Positions 1 to 10,776 of a stretch of 50,811 nucleotides of DNA are shown in pieces (the first letter of the stretch is position 1; every line of letters starts with the position of its first letter). The DNA lies in assembly GCF_000612665.1 (NCBI RefSeq), contig NZ_HG942030.1, forward strand, positions 1 to 50,811, in the 5' to 3' direction. The notes beneath the pieces were generated by a model. It worked only from the letters and a program-made list of their open reading frames with translations, did not search any database and had not been told where the DNA came from. The translations under genes were made by a program, and so were the position numbers. This DNA comes from Neobacillus dielmonensis. GTDB taxonomy: Bacteria; Bacillota; Bacilli; Bacillales; Cytobacillaceae.

Positions 1-260
1 ATAAAGAAAAAGAGAGTCCACGGTCACGTAGGAAGGTTCTACGTGACCCAAAATAAAGAAAAAGAGAGTCCACGGTCACGTAGGAAGGTTCTACGTGACC
101 CAAAATAAAGAAAAAGAGAGTCCACGGTCACGTAGGAAGGTTCTACGTGACCCAAATCAAAGAAAAAGAGATCCTACGGTCACGTAGGAAGGTTCTACGT
201 AACCCAAATCAAAGAACAAGCCAGTTCAGGGTAACGTAGAAGGGCCTGACATACCCAAAA
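1..260. repeat. Five tandem 52-bp hairpin units upstream of purC
   Basis: Units start at 1, 53, 105, 157 and 209, exactly 52 bp apart. The first three are identical; the fourth has a few changes and the fifth is strongly diverged. Units 1-3 contain a perfect inverted repeat with arms GGTCACGTAG and CTACGTGACC (22-31 and 39-48 in unit 1), leaving a 7-nt loop. The linker is A-rich. Unit 4 has one arm mismatch; unit 5 keeps only short stems (TCAGG/CCTGA and GGGTA/TACCC). No U-run follows the stems, so these are not standard terminators, and no PurR box was seen. In B. subtilis purB lies just upstream of purC, so the array may be transcribed inside the pur operon, but the upstream gene is outside the window. 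Confidence 0.9.
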
Positions 261-353
261 CAAGAAAATATTCTGCTGGGCAACAAAACAGTATCTGCCT
301 ACATTTTTCCAGACTGAAGATTCCCAATATTGCTAATTAGGAGTGAAATCCAA

Positions 354-1067
354 ATGAGTCAACTGTTATATGAAGGAAAAGCCAAACGCATTTATGCTAC
401 AGACGAAGAACAAGTGGTCTTGGTGCAGTACAAAGATTCCGCCACCGCTTTTAACGGAGAAAAAAAGGCGGAAATCACAGGCAAAGGCCGACTCAACAAC
501 GAGATTACTAGTTTGCTATTTTCCGTGTTAAAAGAGAAAGGAATCGACTCGCACTTTATCAAGCGCATCTCCGAAACAGAGCAGCTGGTAAAACGCGTTA
601 CCATCATTCCGCTGGAAGTTGTTGTCCGCAATGTAGCCGCTGGCAGTTTTTCAAAAAGGTTGGGAATCGAAGAAGGACGACCGCTGTCACAGCCAATCGT
701 AGAATTCTATTTAAAAGATGATGCCCTCGGCGACCCGCTGGTAACCGTTGACCACATCCTCGAACTAAAAGCGGCCACAACCGAAGGGATTGCTATTTTA
801 AAAGAAAAGGCGTTAGAAGTTGATGCAATTTTATCGAGCTTTTTTGCAGGATTAGGCATTAACCTGATCGATTTCAAACTTGAGTTTGGCAAGGACGCAC
901 AGGGACAAATTTTATTGGCTGACGAAATTTCTCCTGATACCTGCCGCCTATGGGACAAAGAGACCAATGAAAAGCTGGATAAAGATGTATTCCGCCGCGA
1001 TTTAGGCAGCTTAACTGACGCCTATGAAAATATTCTAAAAAGACTTGGAGGGCATCAGCATGTTTAA
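354..1067 (+). CDS. purC: Phosphoribosylaminoimidazole-succinocarboxamide synthase (SAICAR synthetase)
   Basis: Ligates aspartate to CAIR using ATP, giving SAICAR, in cytoplasmic de novo purine synthesis. 237 aa, normal for the bacterial family. Visible motifs are the N-terminal YEGKAKRIY (6-14), the first family signature around PLEVVVRNVAAGSF (86-99) and the second, LADEISPDTCRLWD (188-201). The ATG at 354 is chosen because a TAGGAG ribosome site lies about 10 nt upstream; an in-frame extension to 330 would place that site inside the gene. It is the first complete gene of the pur run here, and its last 8 bases overlap purS. No clear promoter is visible between the 52-bp repeats and the start, which fits transcription from upstream. 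Confidence 0.97.
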   Translation: MSQLLYEGKAKRIYATDEEQVVLVQYKDSATAFNGEKKAEITGKGRLNNEITSLLFSVLKEKGIDSHFIKRISETEQLVKRVTIIPLEVVVRNVAAGSFSKRLGIEEGRPLSQPIVEFYLKDDALGDPLVTVDHILELKAATTEGIAILKEKALEVDAILSSFFAGLGINLIDFKLEFGKDAQGQILLADEISPDTCRLWDKETNEKLDKDVFRRDLGSLTDAYENILKRLGGHQHV

Positions 1068-1314
1068 AGTAAAGGTGTATGTCACATTAAGAGAAAGTGT
1101 TCTAGATCCGCAGGGAAAGGCTGTTACACAATCTCTCAACTCATTAAACTATCAGGAAGTAACCGATGTCCGTATCGGCAAATATATGGAACTCACGATT
1201 GAAAAATCAGAGCGTGACCTGGATGAGGTTATCAACGAAATTTGTACCAAACTATTAGCCAATCCGGTTATCGAAGATTACCGCTATGAGGTAGAGGAGT
1301 GTGTCGCACAGTGA
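1060..1314 (+). CDS. purS: Phosphoribosylformylglycinamidine synthase subunit PurS
   Basis: Small structural subunit of the three-part FGAM synthase (PurS-PurQ-PurL) of Gram-positive bacteria, which converts FGAR and glutamine to FGAM. 84 aa, the usual size; it begins [19 protein letters not shown], typical of the family. The ATG at 1060 lies within the end of purC and has a GGAGG site about 8 nt upstream; the longer in-frame start at 1045 would overlap that site. Its stop overlaps the purQ start. PurS is known to bridge the amidotransferase and synthase subunits. Identification is by sequence and by position between purC and purQ. Confidence 0.96.
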   Translation: MFKVKVYVTLRESVLDPQGKAVTQSLNSLNYQEVTDVRIGKYMELTIEKSERDLDEVINEICTKLLANPVIEDYRYEVEECVAQ

Positions 1315-1994
1315 AATTTGCGGTCATCGTCTTTCCTGGATCCAACTGTGATGTCGACATGTACCATAGCATCAAAGATGAACTCGGCGAAGAAGTGGAG
1401 TACGTTTGGCACGATACCGAAAGCTTAGAAGGGTTCGATGGAATCCTCCTGCCGGGTGGTTTTTCGTACGGAGATTACTTACGTACCGGTGCGATTGCCC
1501 GCTTCAGCAAAGTCATGAAGGAAGTCGTCAAAGCGGCGGAAGCCGGCAAGCCGGTGCTTGGCGTGTGCAACGGATTTCAAATACTCCTCGAAGCAGGATT
1601 GCTTCCGGGCGCGATGAGACGGAACGAAAGTCTATCGTTTATCTGCAAACCAGTCGAGTTAATAGTCGAAAACAATCAAACCATGTTTACGGCAGAGTAC
1701 CAGCCAGGCGAATCCATCACGATCCCAGTGGCCCACGGCGAAGGCAATTACTATTGTGACGAAGAGATGCTCGAAAAGCTGAGGGCCAATAATCAAATCG
1801 TGTTTACCTATCAGCAAAACCCGAACGGAAGCCTTGCTGATATTGCCGGCATCACCAATGAAAAGGGCAATGTCCTTGGCATGATGCCGCACCCTGAGCG
1901 GGCCGTTGATGGGCTGTTAGGCAGTGCCGACGGGCTGAAACTGTTTCAATCAATCGTAAAATCTTGGAGGGAAGCACATGTTGTCAACGCTTGA
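1311..1994 (+). CDS. purQ: Phosphoribosylformylglycinamidine synthase subunit PurQ (glutaminase)
   Basis: Class I glutamine amidotransferase that hydrolyses glutamine and passes ammonia to PurL. 227 aa. The catalytic triad is visible: Cys86 in GVCNGFQ, and His194 and Glu196 in MPHPERA. The start is GTG at 1311 ([13 protein letters not shown]), overlapping the purS stop codon by 4 bases, with AGAGGAG about 10 nt upstream; the upstream in-frame GTG at 1299 lies on the ribosome site. The end overlaps purL by 17 bases. Such overlaps indicate translational coupling of purS, purQ and purL, whose products act as one complex. Confidence 0.97.
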   Translation: MKFAVIVFPGSNCDVDMYHSIKDELGEEVEYVWHDTESLEGFDGILLPGGFSYGDYLRTGAIARFSKVMKEVVKAAEAGKPVLGVCNGFQILLEAGLLPGAMRRNESLSFICKPVELIVENNQTMFTAEYQPGESITIPVAHGEGNYYCDEEMLEKLRANNQIVFTYQQNPNGSLADIAGITNEKGNVLGMMPHPERAVDGLLGSADGLKLFQSIVKSWREAHVVNA

Positions 1995-4203
1995 ACCAAA
2001 TCCGGAACAAATTAAACAAGAGAAAATATATCAGCAAATGGGTTTGTCCGATGAAGAGTTTGCGATGGTCGAAAAAATTCTCGGCAGAACACCGAATTAC
2101 ACTGAAACCGGTTTGTTTTCGGTCATGTGGTCGGAGCACTGCAGTTATAAAACCTCCAAGCCTGTGTTAAAAAGATTCCCCACCGCAGGGCAAAGAGTCC
2201 TTCAGGGTCCTGGAGAGGGCGCAGGGATTGTCGATATCGGTGACGGCCAGGCCGTTGTGTTTAAAATTGAAAGCCACAACCACCCATCGGCGATTGAACC
2301 GTACCAAGGAGCGGCAACGGGTGTCGGCGGCATTATCCGCGATGTGTTCTCGATGGGGGCTCGTCCAATCGCGATGTTAAACTCGCTTCGCTTCGGCGAA
2401 CTCAATAAAGCAAGAACTCGTTATTTATTTAAAGAAGTGGTTGCAGGAATCGCTGGTTACGGTAACTGTATCGGGATTCCAACCGTGGGAGGTGAGGTTC
2501 AGTTCGACCCATCGTACGAAGGAAACCCGCTCGTTAATGCAATGTGTGTCGGTTTAATCGATCATAAAGATATTAAAAAAGGTCAGGCACACGGCCTTGG
2601 CAATACCGTAATGTACGTTGGTGCAAAGACAGGCCGAGACGGAATTCACGGGGCAACCTTTGCCTCAGAGGAATTAACAGAGGATTCCGATGAAAAACGC
2701 CCTGCGGTCCAAGTCGGCGATCCCTTCATGGAAAAGTTGCTTTTAGAAGCCTGCCTTGAGCTAATCCAATCAGATGCCCTTGTCGGAATTCAGGACATGG
2801 GTGCAGCTGGACTCGCCAGTTCGTCTTCGGAGATGGCCAGCAAAGCTGGAATGGGCATTGAGATGAATCTGGACCTTGTTCCACAGCGGGAAACCGGTAT
2901 GACCGCTTATGAAATGATGCTGTCTGAATCACAGGAACGGATGCTCATTGTCGTAAAAAAGGGACGGGAGCAGGAAATCAAAGATCTTTTTAAAAAATAT
3001 GACCTAGATGCCGTCGCCATCGGGCAGGTAACCGATGATAAACAGTTCCGCCTGTTCCATAAAGGCGAAGTGGTGGCCGACATTCCAGTCGATGCATTAG
3101 CTGAAGATGCACCAGTTTACCATAAACCATCGAAGGAACCAGCCTATTTCGCTGAATTCCAAGAAATGGACAATGAGGTCCCACAAGTGGATGACGTGAA
3201 AGATACATTATTACAGTTGTTGTGCCAGCCGACGATTGCCAGCAAGGAATGGGTTTACGAGCAATACGATTACATGGTGCGTACCAATACCGTTGTCGCG
3301 CCTGGTTCGGACGCTGCAGTTACTAGAATTAGAGGAACTCGCAAGGCATTAGCTATGACGACAGATTGTAATTCTCGATTTGTTTACCTTGATCCAGTAA
3401 CTGGTGGGAAAATTGCCGTCGCTGAAGCAGCCCGCAATATTGTCTGTTCCGGTGCCGAGCCGTTAGCGATTACGGATAACCTAAACTTCGGAAATCCAGA
3501 AAAGCCAGAAGTATTCTGGCAAATTGAAAAAGCGGCGGACGGCATCAGTGAAGCCTGCCGAGTGCTTGAAACCCCAGTCATCGGCGGCAACGTCTCGCTT
3601 TATAATGAAACTAGCGGTACAGCGATTTATCCAACTCCGGTTATCGGCATGGTTGGTTTAGTGACAGACTTAGACCATATTACGACTCAACATTTTAAAA
3701 CCAGCGGCGATTTGATTTACCTTGTCGGGGAGACCAAAGCCGAGTTCGGCGGCAGCGAGCTGCAAAAGCTGACTTACGGCCGGATTTTTGGTAAAGCGCC
3801 AGAATTAGATATCGATACGGAAAAAGAAAGACAACAACAAGTTCTTGCTGCGATTCGTGCGGGAGTGGTTCAGTCTGCTCATGACCTGTCCGAGGGCGGT
3901 TTGGGAGTAGCCTTAGCAGAAAGTCTATTTGGCAGTGAAGCACTTGGAGCGGATGTCAGCATTACAGGAAATCATGTCACAGCTTTATTTAGTGAAACCC
4001 AAACTCGTTTTCTATTAACCGTGAAAAAAGAAGATCAAGCAGAGTTTGAACGTTTAGTAGAAGCCCAATGGATTGGTGAAGTGAACGATTCTGGAGTATT
4101 AACCGTTACGAATGAGGGGCAAACGGTCGTTGCGGCGCCGGTTGCAGAACTAAAGGCCGCTTGGAGAGGAGCGATCCCATGCTTGCTGAAATCAAGGGAT
4201 TAA
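1978..4203 (+). CDS. purL: Phosphoribosylformylglycinamidine synthase subunit PurL (synthase)
   Basis: ATP-dependent synthase subunit of FGAM synthase. 741 aa, the short bacterial type that needs PurS and PurQ, not the ~1300-aa fused enzyme. Family landmarks include WSEHCSYK near residue 52 and [17 protein letters not shown] with VGGIIRD near residues 97-120; these match the conserved catalytic His and phosphate and metal binding regions of the PurM/PurL superfamily. The ATG at 1978 has a GGAGG site 7 nt upstream. The 3' end overlaps purF by 25 bases. No internal stops or missing parts were seen. Confidence 0.98.
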   Translation: MLSTLEPNPEQIKQEKIYQQMGLSDEEFAMVEKILGRTPNYTETGLFSVMWSEHCSYKTSKPVLKRFPTAGQRVLQGPGEGAGIVDIGDGQAVVFKIESHNHPSAIEPYQGAATGVGGIIRDVFSMGARPIAMLNSLRFGELNKARTRYLFKEVVAGIAGYGNCIGIPTVGGEVQFDPSYEGNPLVNAMCVGLIDHKDIKKGQAHGLGNTVMYVGAKTGRDGIHGATFASEELTEDSDEKRPAVQVGDPFMEKLLLEACLELIQSDALVGIQDMGAAGLASSSSEMASKAGMGIEMNLDLVPQRETGMTAYEMMLSESQERMLIVVKKGREQEIKDLFKKYDLDAVAIGQVTDDKQFRLFHKGEVVADIPVDALAEDAPVYHKPSKEPAYFAEFQEMDNEVPQVDDVKDTLLQLLCQPTIASKEWVYEQYDYMVRTNTVVAPGSDAAVTRIRGTRKALAMTTDCNSRFVYLDPVTGGKIAVAEAARNIVCSGAEPLAITDNLNFGNPEKPEVFWQIEKAADGISEACRVLETPVIGGNVSLYNETSGTAIYPTPVIGMVGLVTDLDHITTQHFKTSGDLIYLVGETKAEFGGSELQKLTYGRIFGKAPELDIDTEKERQQQVLAAIRAGVVQSAHDLSEGGLGVALAESLFGSEALGADVSITGNHVTALFSETQTRFLLTVKKEDQAEFERLVEAQWIGEVNDSGVLTVTNEGQTVVAAPVAELKAAWRGAIPCLLKSRD

Positions 4204-5588
4204 ATGAGGAGTGCGGCATTTTTGGCGTTTGGGGGCACCCGGATGCTTCCCAGCTGACTTATTATGGGCTTCATAGCTTGCAGCACCGCGGTCAGGAAGG
4301 CACCGGCATTGTGGTTTCTGACGGAAATACCCTTAAAGGAAAAAAGGGCGAAGGATTGGTTACGGAAATTTTTACAGCGGATACCATCAAGGAATTACAT
4401 GGAAATGCTGCGATTGGCCACGTCCGATATGCGACGGCAGGCGGCGGAGGCTATGAAAATGTCCAGCCGCTCTTGTTCCATTCGCAAACTGGCAGCCTGG
4501 CACTGGCCCATAACGGCAACCTCGTCAATGCCAATTCGTTGAAGCATCAGCTTGAAACACAGGGAAGTATTTTTCAAACAAGCTCCGATTCCGAAGTATT
4601 AGCCCACTTAATCAGAAGAAGCGGCTTCCCGCAAATCAAGGATCAGGTGAAGAATGCCCTTTCGATGCTAAAAGGGGCTTATGCCTATTTAATCATGACC
4701 GAAACGGAATTAATGGCGGCGCTCGACCCGCATGGACTCAGACCGCTGTCACTTGGCTGCCTGGGAGATGCTTATGTGTTGGCATCCGAAACCTGTGCTT
4801 TTGATGTGATCGGTGCCGAATACATTCGTGACATCGAGCCAGGTGAACTGCTTATCATTAACGACAACGGGATAACTTCCGAGCGGTTTGCCCATAGCTC
4901 GACCAAAGCCATCTGTATGATGGAATATGTTTATTTTTCCAGACCGGATAGCAATATTCACGGAATCAATGTTCATACAGCCCGCAAAAACATGGGGAAA
5001 CGCTTGGCAATTGAAGCGCCATTCGATGCCGATGTTGTGACCGGGGTTCCGGACTCCAGTATTTCTGCCGCCATCGGCTATGCCGAAGCATCAGGCATCC
5101 CCTATGAAATGGGGCTAATCAAGAATAAATATGTCGGAAGGACATTTATCCAGCCGTCACAGTCGTTGCGGGAGCAGGGCGTCAAAATGAAGCTGTCTGC
5201 TGTACGCGGAGTCGTAGAAGGCAAGCGCGTTGTCATGGTCGATGACTCGATTGTCCGCGGCACAACCAGCCGAAGGATCGTAAATATGCTAAAAGAAGCG
5301 GGTGCAACCGAAGTCCATGTCGTCATCAGTTCGCCGCCGATTAAAAATCCTTGTTTTTACGGCATCGATACCTCTTCAAAAGAAGAACTGATTGCTTCAG
5401 ATAAAACCGTAGAAGAAATTCGCCAAATCATCGGGGCAGATACATTGACGTTTTTAAGTCTTGAGGGAATGGCGGCAGCTATTACGCAAACGGAAGGTTT
5501 AAACGGCTTCTGTCTTGGCTGCTTTACCGGAAACTATCCAACTGAGATTTATCCAGACACACTACAATACTATTATCAAAGGGGATGA
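4179..5588 (+). CDS. purF: Amidophosphoribosyltransferase (glutamine PRPP amidotransferase)
   Basis: First committed enzyme of purine synthesis: PRPP plus glutamine gives phosphoribosylamine. The start at 4179 gives [11 protein letters not shown], an 11-residue propeptide, followed by CGIFG. In the Bacillus enzyme this propeptide is removed to expose the N-terminal nucleophile Cys. An extended start at 4161 would lose the match and overlap the GGAGAGG site. The C-terminal half has the PRPP motif [14 protein letters not shown], and cysteines in NPCFYG and NGFCLGCF match the [4Fe-4S] ligands of the B. subtilis enzyme. It overlaps purL upstream and is followed by purM 5 nt downstream. Allosteric inhibition by AMP/GMP is family knowledge. 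Confidence 0.97.
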   Translation: MLAEIKGLNEECGIFGVWGHPDASQLTYYGLHSLQHRGQEGTGIVVSDGNTLKGKKGEGLVTEIFTADTIKELHGNAAIGHVRYATAGGGGYENVQPLLFHSQTGSLALAHNGNLVNANSLKHQLETQGSIFQTSSDSEVLAHLIRRSGFPQIKDQVKNALSMLKGAYAYLIMTETELMAALDPHGLRPLSLGCLGDAYVLASETCAFDVIGAEYIRDIEPGELLIINDNGITSERFAHSSTKAICMMEYVYFSRPDSNIHGINVHTARKNMGKRLAIEAPFDADVVTGVPDSSISAAIGYAEASGIPYEMGLIKNKYVGRTFIQPSQSLREQGVKMKLSAVRGVVEGKRVVMVDDSIVRGTTSRRIVNMLKEAGATEVHVVISSPPIKNPCFYGIDTSSKEELIASDKTVEEIRQIIGADTLTFLSLEGMAAAITQTEGLNGFCLGCFTGNYPTEIYPDTLQYYYQRG

Positions 5589-5593
5589 CATTC

Positions 5594-6628
5594 ATGGCGA
5601 ATGCCTATAAAGAAGCGGGAGTCAATATCGAGGCAGGCTATGAAGCGGTCGCCCGAATGAAAAAGCATGTTCAAAGAACAGCAAGGGCCGGTGTAGTTGG
5701 GGGCCTTGGCGGTTTTGGCGGCATGTTTGATCTTTCTTCACTTAACTTGAAAGAGCCGGTTTTAGTGTCAGGCACCGACGGGGTCGGCACTAAATTGATG
5801 CTGGCATTTATGCTGGACCAACACGATACGATTGGCATCGATGCAGTTGCCATGTGCGTGAACGATATTGTCGTCCAGGGAGCGGAGCCGCTTTACTTTT
5901 TAGATTATATTGCCTGTGGCAAGGCACTTCCGGAAAAAATTGAAGCGATTGTCAAAGGAGTGGCTGATGGCTGCGAGCAGGCCGGCTGTGCCTTAATTGG
6001 CGGGGAAACAGCTGAAATGCCGGGGCTTTACCGTGAAAAAGAGTACGACTTGGCAGGGTTTGCTGTTGGGGCTTGCGAAAAATCACAATTAGTTACAGGT
6101 GAAACCATCAAACCTGGTGATGTCCTGATTGGGTTAGCTTCCAGCGGGATACACAGCAATGGATATTCCTTGGTGCGCAAAGTATTTAATAATTGGTCAT
6201 TAATCGAGTATGTGAATGAATTAGGCTGCAAGCTCGGTGAGGAACTGCTGAAACCAACCAAAATCTATGTGAAACCCATTTTATCCGCTCTGAAAAAATT
6301 CAATTTGAAAGGCATGGCCCATATAACCGGCGGCGGGTTTATTGAAAATATTCCAAGGATGCTACCGGCAGGGCTCGGGGCTGAACTGGATGAAAAGAGT
6401 TGGGAAATCCCCAATATCTTTAAGCTAATCTCCGAGGTTGGACAAATCGAATACAAAGAGATGTATAATATTTTTAACATGGGAATTGGCATGGTCATCG
6501 CTGTAGACCCGACCGAAGCCGAGGCGGCCCTGAATCATTTTCGCGAGTTTGGCGAAACAGCCTATGAAATGGGTGTGGTGACCGAGCAAGAAGGAATTAC
6601 GATTAATGGTTTTAGGGGACACCGATGA
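5594..6628 (+). CDS. purM: Phosphoribosylformylglycinamidine cyclo-ligase (AIR synthetase)
   Basis: Closes the imidazole ring: FGAM plus ATP gives AIR. 344 aa, normal length. Motifs include [10 protein letters not shown] near residue 38, [10 protein letters not shown] near 59-68 and [11 protein letters not shown] near 139, the nucleotide-binding landmarks of the PurM family. The ATG at 5594 (MANAYKEAG) is preferred to the one at 5585, because the AAAGGGG ribosome site ends at 5584 and would touch the earlier codon. The stop overlaps the purN start in ATGA. The gene is complete and ordinary. Confidence 0.97.
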   Translation: MANAYKEAGVNIEAGYEAVARMKKHVQRTARAGVVGGLGGFGGMFDLSSLNLKEPVLVSGTDGVGTKLMLAFMLDQHDTIGIDAVAMCVNDIVVQGAEPLYFLDYIACGKALPEKIEAIVKGVADGCEQAGCALIGGETAEMPGLYREKEYDLAGFAVGACEKSQLVTGETIKPGDVLIGLASSGIHSNGYSLVRKVFNNWSLIEYVNELGCKLGEELLKPTKIYVKPILSALKKFNLKGMAHITGGGFIENIPRMLPAGLGAELDEKSWEIPNIFKLISEVGQIEYKEMYNIFNMGIGMVIAVDPTEAEAALNHFREFGETAYEMGVVTEQEGITINGFRGHR

Positions 6629-7227
6629 AAAATATCGCTATATTTGCCTCAGGTAACGGTAGTAATTTTCAGGCGATTATCGATCGGGTTCATGCGGGCG
6701 ACCTAACGGCCCATATTTCCCTATTGGTCTGTGACCGGCCAGGGGCGTATTGTGTTGAACGGGCAAACGCAGCGGGAATCCCGATATTTGTTTTTAACCC
6801 AAAGGATTACCCAAGCAAAGCTGACTTTGAACAGAAAATTTGTGAACAATTAACCACTGCGGGAGTCGAATGGGTCATCCTTGCCGGCTATATGAGGTTA
6901 GTTGGCCCAACCCTGCTAAAAGAGTACGAAGGTAGAATTCTGAATATTCATCCATCGTTGCTGCCGGAATTCCCAGGCAAAGATGCTGTAGGCCAGGCAT
7001 TGGCCGCCAAAGCGAAATGGAGCGGTGTCACCATCCATTTTGTGGATGATGGAATGGACACGGGGCCAATTATCGTCCAGGAGCGGGTTCGCATCGAGGC
7101 AAACGAAACAAGGGAGAGTTTGCAGCGGAAAATCCAAGGGATTGAACATAGACTTTACCCAGAAATTCTGCACATGCTGCTTACAAGAGGAGAGGTTAAA
7201 CATGACGAAAAAACGAGCACTTATTAG
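6625..7227 (+). CDS. purN: Phosphoribosylglycinamide formyltransferase (GAR transformylase)
   Basis: Transfers a formyl group from 10-formyl-THF to GAR, giving FGAR. 200 aa. The N-terminal motif [11 protein letters not shown] binds substrate phosphate; the catalytic Asn and His are in [14 protein letters not shown] (about 105-118), and the catalytic Asp is in the DDGMDTGP segment near 140. The ATG at 6625 overlaps the purM stop by 4 bases, so translation is probably coupled. The 3' end overlaps purH by 26 bases. This is the folate-dependent enzyme, not PurT. Confidence 0.96.
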   Translation: MKNIAIFASGNGSNFQAIIDRVHAGDLTAHISLLVCDRPGAYCVERANAAGIPIFVFNPKDYPSKADFEQKICEQLTTAGVEWVILAGYMRLVGPTLLKEYEGRILNIHPSLLPEFPGKDAVGQALAAKAKWSGVTIHFVDDGMDTGPIIVQERVRIEANETRESLQRKIQGIEHRLYPEILHMLLTRGEVKHDEKTSTY

Positions 7228-8740
7228 TGTTTCTGACAAAAATGGCGTAGGGGAATTTGCCAAACAACTAGCTGACCTTGGCTTTGAAATCATTTCAACT
7301 GGCGGTACGAAAAAGATGCTGCAGGAACAGGGCATCCCAGTAATCAGTGTCAGTGATGTAACGGGCTTCCCCGAAATCCTAGATGGCCGGGTTAAAACAC
7401 TTAATCCATTTATTCATGGCGGCTTGTTAGCAAAACATGACGATGATAGCCACAAACAGCAGTTAGAAGAGCATGGCATTGACCCAATTCAAGTGGTGTG
7501 TGTCAACCTTTATCCATTCCAGCAAACCATTGAAAAACCAGATGTGACCGTTGCGGATGCGATTGAAAACATCGATATCGGCGGTCCTTCCATGCTGCGA
7601 TCATCTGCCAAAAACCATCAATATGTAACAGTTGTCGTGGATCCTATTGATTACAGCACCGTAATCGAGGAGTTAAAAGCAAACGGGGAAACTTCCCTTG
7701 AAACAAGAACAAAGCTTGCTGCTAAAGTATTTCGCCATACAGCGGCCTATGATGCGCTAATTGCTGAGTATATGACCAATTTAGCTCAAGAAGAAACGCC
7801 TGAAAAATTAACCGTTACATATGAATTGAAGCAGCCGCTTCGTTACGGCGAAAACCCTCATCAAAAAGCGGCTTTTTATAAAAAACCGCTGGGTTCGGAG
7901 TTTTCCATTGCTTATGCGACACAGCTTCACGGAAAAGAGCTTTCCTATAATAATATCAATGATGCCGATGCGGCATTGCAAATTGTCAAAGAGTTTGACG
8001 AGCCGGCAGCCGTTGCAGTGAAACACATGAATCCATGCGGTGTCGGTACTGGGAAAAACGTATTTGATGCATTTGAAAAGGCCTTTGCGGCAGATCCTGT
8101 TTCGATTTTTGGCGGAATCATTGCATTCAACCGGGAAGTGGATGCAGAAACGGCAGCTAAGCTCCATGAAATCTTCTTAGAAATCGTCATCGCACCATCA
8201 TTCTCAGAAGAAGCAGTAACAATTTTAACGGGTAAAAAGAATATCCGCTTGTTAACGATTCCGTTTGAGCAGGGCAGAAAGCCGGAAGTGAAGATGACTA
8301 CAGTTGAGGGCGGATTGCTTCTTCAAGAACGGGATACTTATTCTTTGGACGATGCCACGATTACCATTCCTACGAAACGCCAGCCGACTCCAGGAGAATG
8401 GGAAGCATTGAAACTTGGCTGGAAAGTTGTGAAACATGTGAAATCGAATGCGATTGTGGTTTCTAATAATGAAATGACCCTTGGTGTAGGGGCCGGACAA
8501 ATGAACCGTGTGGGCTCTGCTGAAATCGCCCTTAAACAAGCAGGGGCAAAAGCAGAAGGCGCTGCAATGGCCTCAGATGCGTTTTTCCCAATGGACGATA
8601 CCGTGGAAGCTGCAGGAAAAGCGGGCATTACTGCGATTATCCAGCCAGGAGGATCGAAAAAGGACAAAGACTCGATTGATATGGCGGATAAGTTTGGAAT
8701 CGCCATGGTGTTTACTGGGGTCAGACATTTTAAACACTAA
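7202..8740 (+). CDS. purH: Bifunctional AICAR transformylase / IMP cyclohydrolase
   Basis: Catalyses the last two steps to IMP: formylation of AICAR, then ring closure. 512 aa, standard. The N-terminal ~150 residues form the methylglyoxal-synthase-like cyclohydrolase domain ([20 protein letters not shown]). The rest is the transformylase domain with the conserved KHMNPCGVG segment, whose Lys-His pair is catalytic in the family, and a C-terminal GVRHFKH. The ATG at 7202 is set by GAGGAGAGG just upstream; the open frame extends back to 7025, but that part lies inside purN and is unrelated. A 15-nt gap precedes purD. Confidence 0.97.
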   Translation: MTKKRALISVSDKNGVGEFAKQLADLGFEIISTGGTKKMLQEQGIPVISVSDVTGFPEILDGRVKTLNPFIHGGLLAKHDDDSHKQQLEEHGIDPIQVVCVNLYPFQQTIEKPDVTVADAIENIDIGGPSMLRSSAKNHQYVTVVVDPIDYSTVIEELKANGETSLETRTKLAAKVFRHTAAYDALIAEYMTNLAQEETPEKLTVTYELKQPLRYGENPHQKAAFYKKPLGSEFSIAYATQLHGKELSYNNINDADAALQIVKEFDEPAAVAVKHMNPCGVGTGKNVFDAFEKAFAADPVSIFGGIIAFNREVDAETAAKLHEIFLEIVIAPSFSEEAVTILTGKKNIRLLTIPFEQGRKPEVKMTTVEGGLLLQERDTYSLDDATITIPTKRQPTPGEWEALKLGWKVVKHVKSNAIVVSNNEMTLGVGAGQMNRVGSAEIALKQAGAKAEGAAMASDAFFPMDDTVEAAGKAGITAIIQPGGSKKDKDSIDMADKFGIAMVFTGVRHFKH

Positions 8741-8755
8741 TGGGGGTGTAGTTAG

Positions 8756-10112
<1,357 letters not shown>

Positions 10113-10131
10113 CTACTTCAACTTCCTTTCA

Positions 10132-10161
10132 AGGGCTGCTCCAATTGGGGCAGCCCTTTTA
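10132..10161 (+). terminator. Rho-independent terminator after purD
   Basis: Arms AGGGCTGC (10132-10139) and GCAGCCCT (10150-10157) form a perfect 8-bp stem with a 10-nt loop, followed by TTTTAT. It lies 110 bp after the purD stop and probably ends the pur transcript. Confidence 0.85.
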
Positions 10162-10171
10162 TATGCTCTGG

Positions 10172-10290
10172 TAGTTTTCCTGATAAAATGTCAATTTTTC
10201 CTGATATATTTGTTTTTTTCCTGATATATTAAAAATTTTACCGATATATTGGGGTTTTTCCTGATATAACGTATTTCTCCCTATCAGTTA
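10172..10290. repeat. Short tandem array, 20-21 bp period (core TTTTTCCTGATATATT)
   Basis: The core CCTGATA recurs at 10179, 10200, 10220, 10240 (as ACCGATA) and 10260, with a possible degenerate sixth copy at 10280. Spacing is 21, 20, 20, 20 bp, about two helical turns. T-rich tracts precede each core. The array lies between the pur terminator and the stop of the convergent DUF2892 gene. No family is recognised. Confidence 0.75.
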
Positions 10291-10616
10291 GGAGCTATCT
10301 GTCCTTCAGCAACCCCTTCCATGCTGTCGCGCGATGCGGAGGTTCCATCAGTAGAGCGGGACTGTTGTCCGTCAGATTGGCTGTTCCCTGACGACCCGCC
10401 GTTCATATTGCCCTGATAATTTTCATATAATGCGGTAACCGGACAATAACGGACAATCCCTTCTGCCACTTTCATGGCGGCACAAATCGCAATAAATAGG
10501 TAGGAGTCCCGCCAAGGCTGTTTCACCAGTTTGGCTGTTGTCCAAGACAGCAAAGTCAGACCAAGAGTGATGCGAATTAGCGCGTTTAAAATACCGATAT
10601 TTTGTTTTACTTTCAT
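10284..10616 (-). CDS. DUF2892 (YgaP-type transmembrane domain) protein
   Basis: 110 aa starting MKVKQNIGILNALIRITLG, the typical opening of the DUF2892/YgaP inner-membrane domain. Two hydrophobic segments (about 9-25 and 38-52) are followed by CPVTALYEN, also typical of the family. The C-terminal ~40 residues are a Ser/Gly/Gln/Asp-rich, probably disordered tail. The ATG at 10616 is chosen because GAAGGAGTG lies about 6 nt upstream; a longer frame reaches 10676 without a ribosome site. It stands alone, divergent from yerA. In other proteins the domain accompanies rhodanese modules; none is present here. Confidence 0.8.
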   Translation of the reverse strand: MKVKQNIGILNALIRITLGLTLLSWTTAKLVKQPWRDSYLFIAICAAMKVAEGIVRYCPVTALYENYQGNMNGGSSGNSQSDGQQSRSTDGTSASRDSMEGVAEGQIAPN

Positions 10617-10776
10617 TTTGTTCACTCCTTCACGAATTTTTTCCGTTATTTTGAAATTCTTTACTGCGTTAAACAATAAAATATGATAGTATAGTAACTA
10701 AAGAATTTTGTAAGGGCTTTCTTTATGATGAAATCAACTTTTTAATATATATAACTGTATTAAGGGAGGGCTTTGT

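Noticed and set aside
1..260. CRISPR array
   Set aside because: Whole 52-bp units repeat, linkers included; there are no unique spacers and no cas genes.
260..353. Promoter or riboswitch directly before purC
   Set aside because: No convincing -35/-10 pair or purine aptamer core was seen.
7025..7201. N-terminal extension of PurH
   Set aside because: The extra residues lie inside purN in another frame and match no PurH; the ATG at 7202 has a ribosome site and the correct N-terminus.
8252..8706. Minus-strand frames opposite purH
   Set aside because: Shadow frames of a well-supported gene, without ribosome sites or family features.
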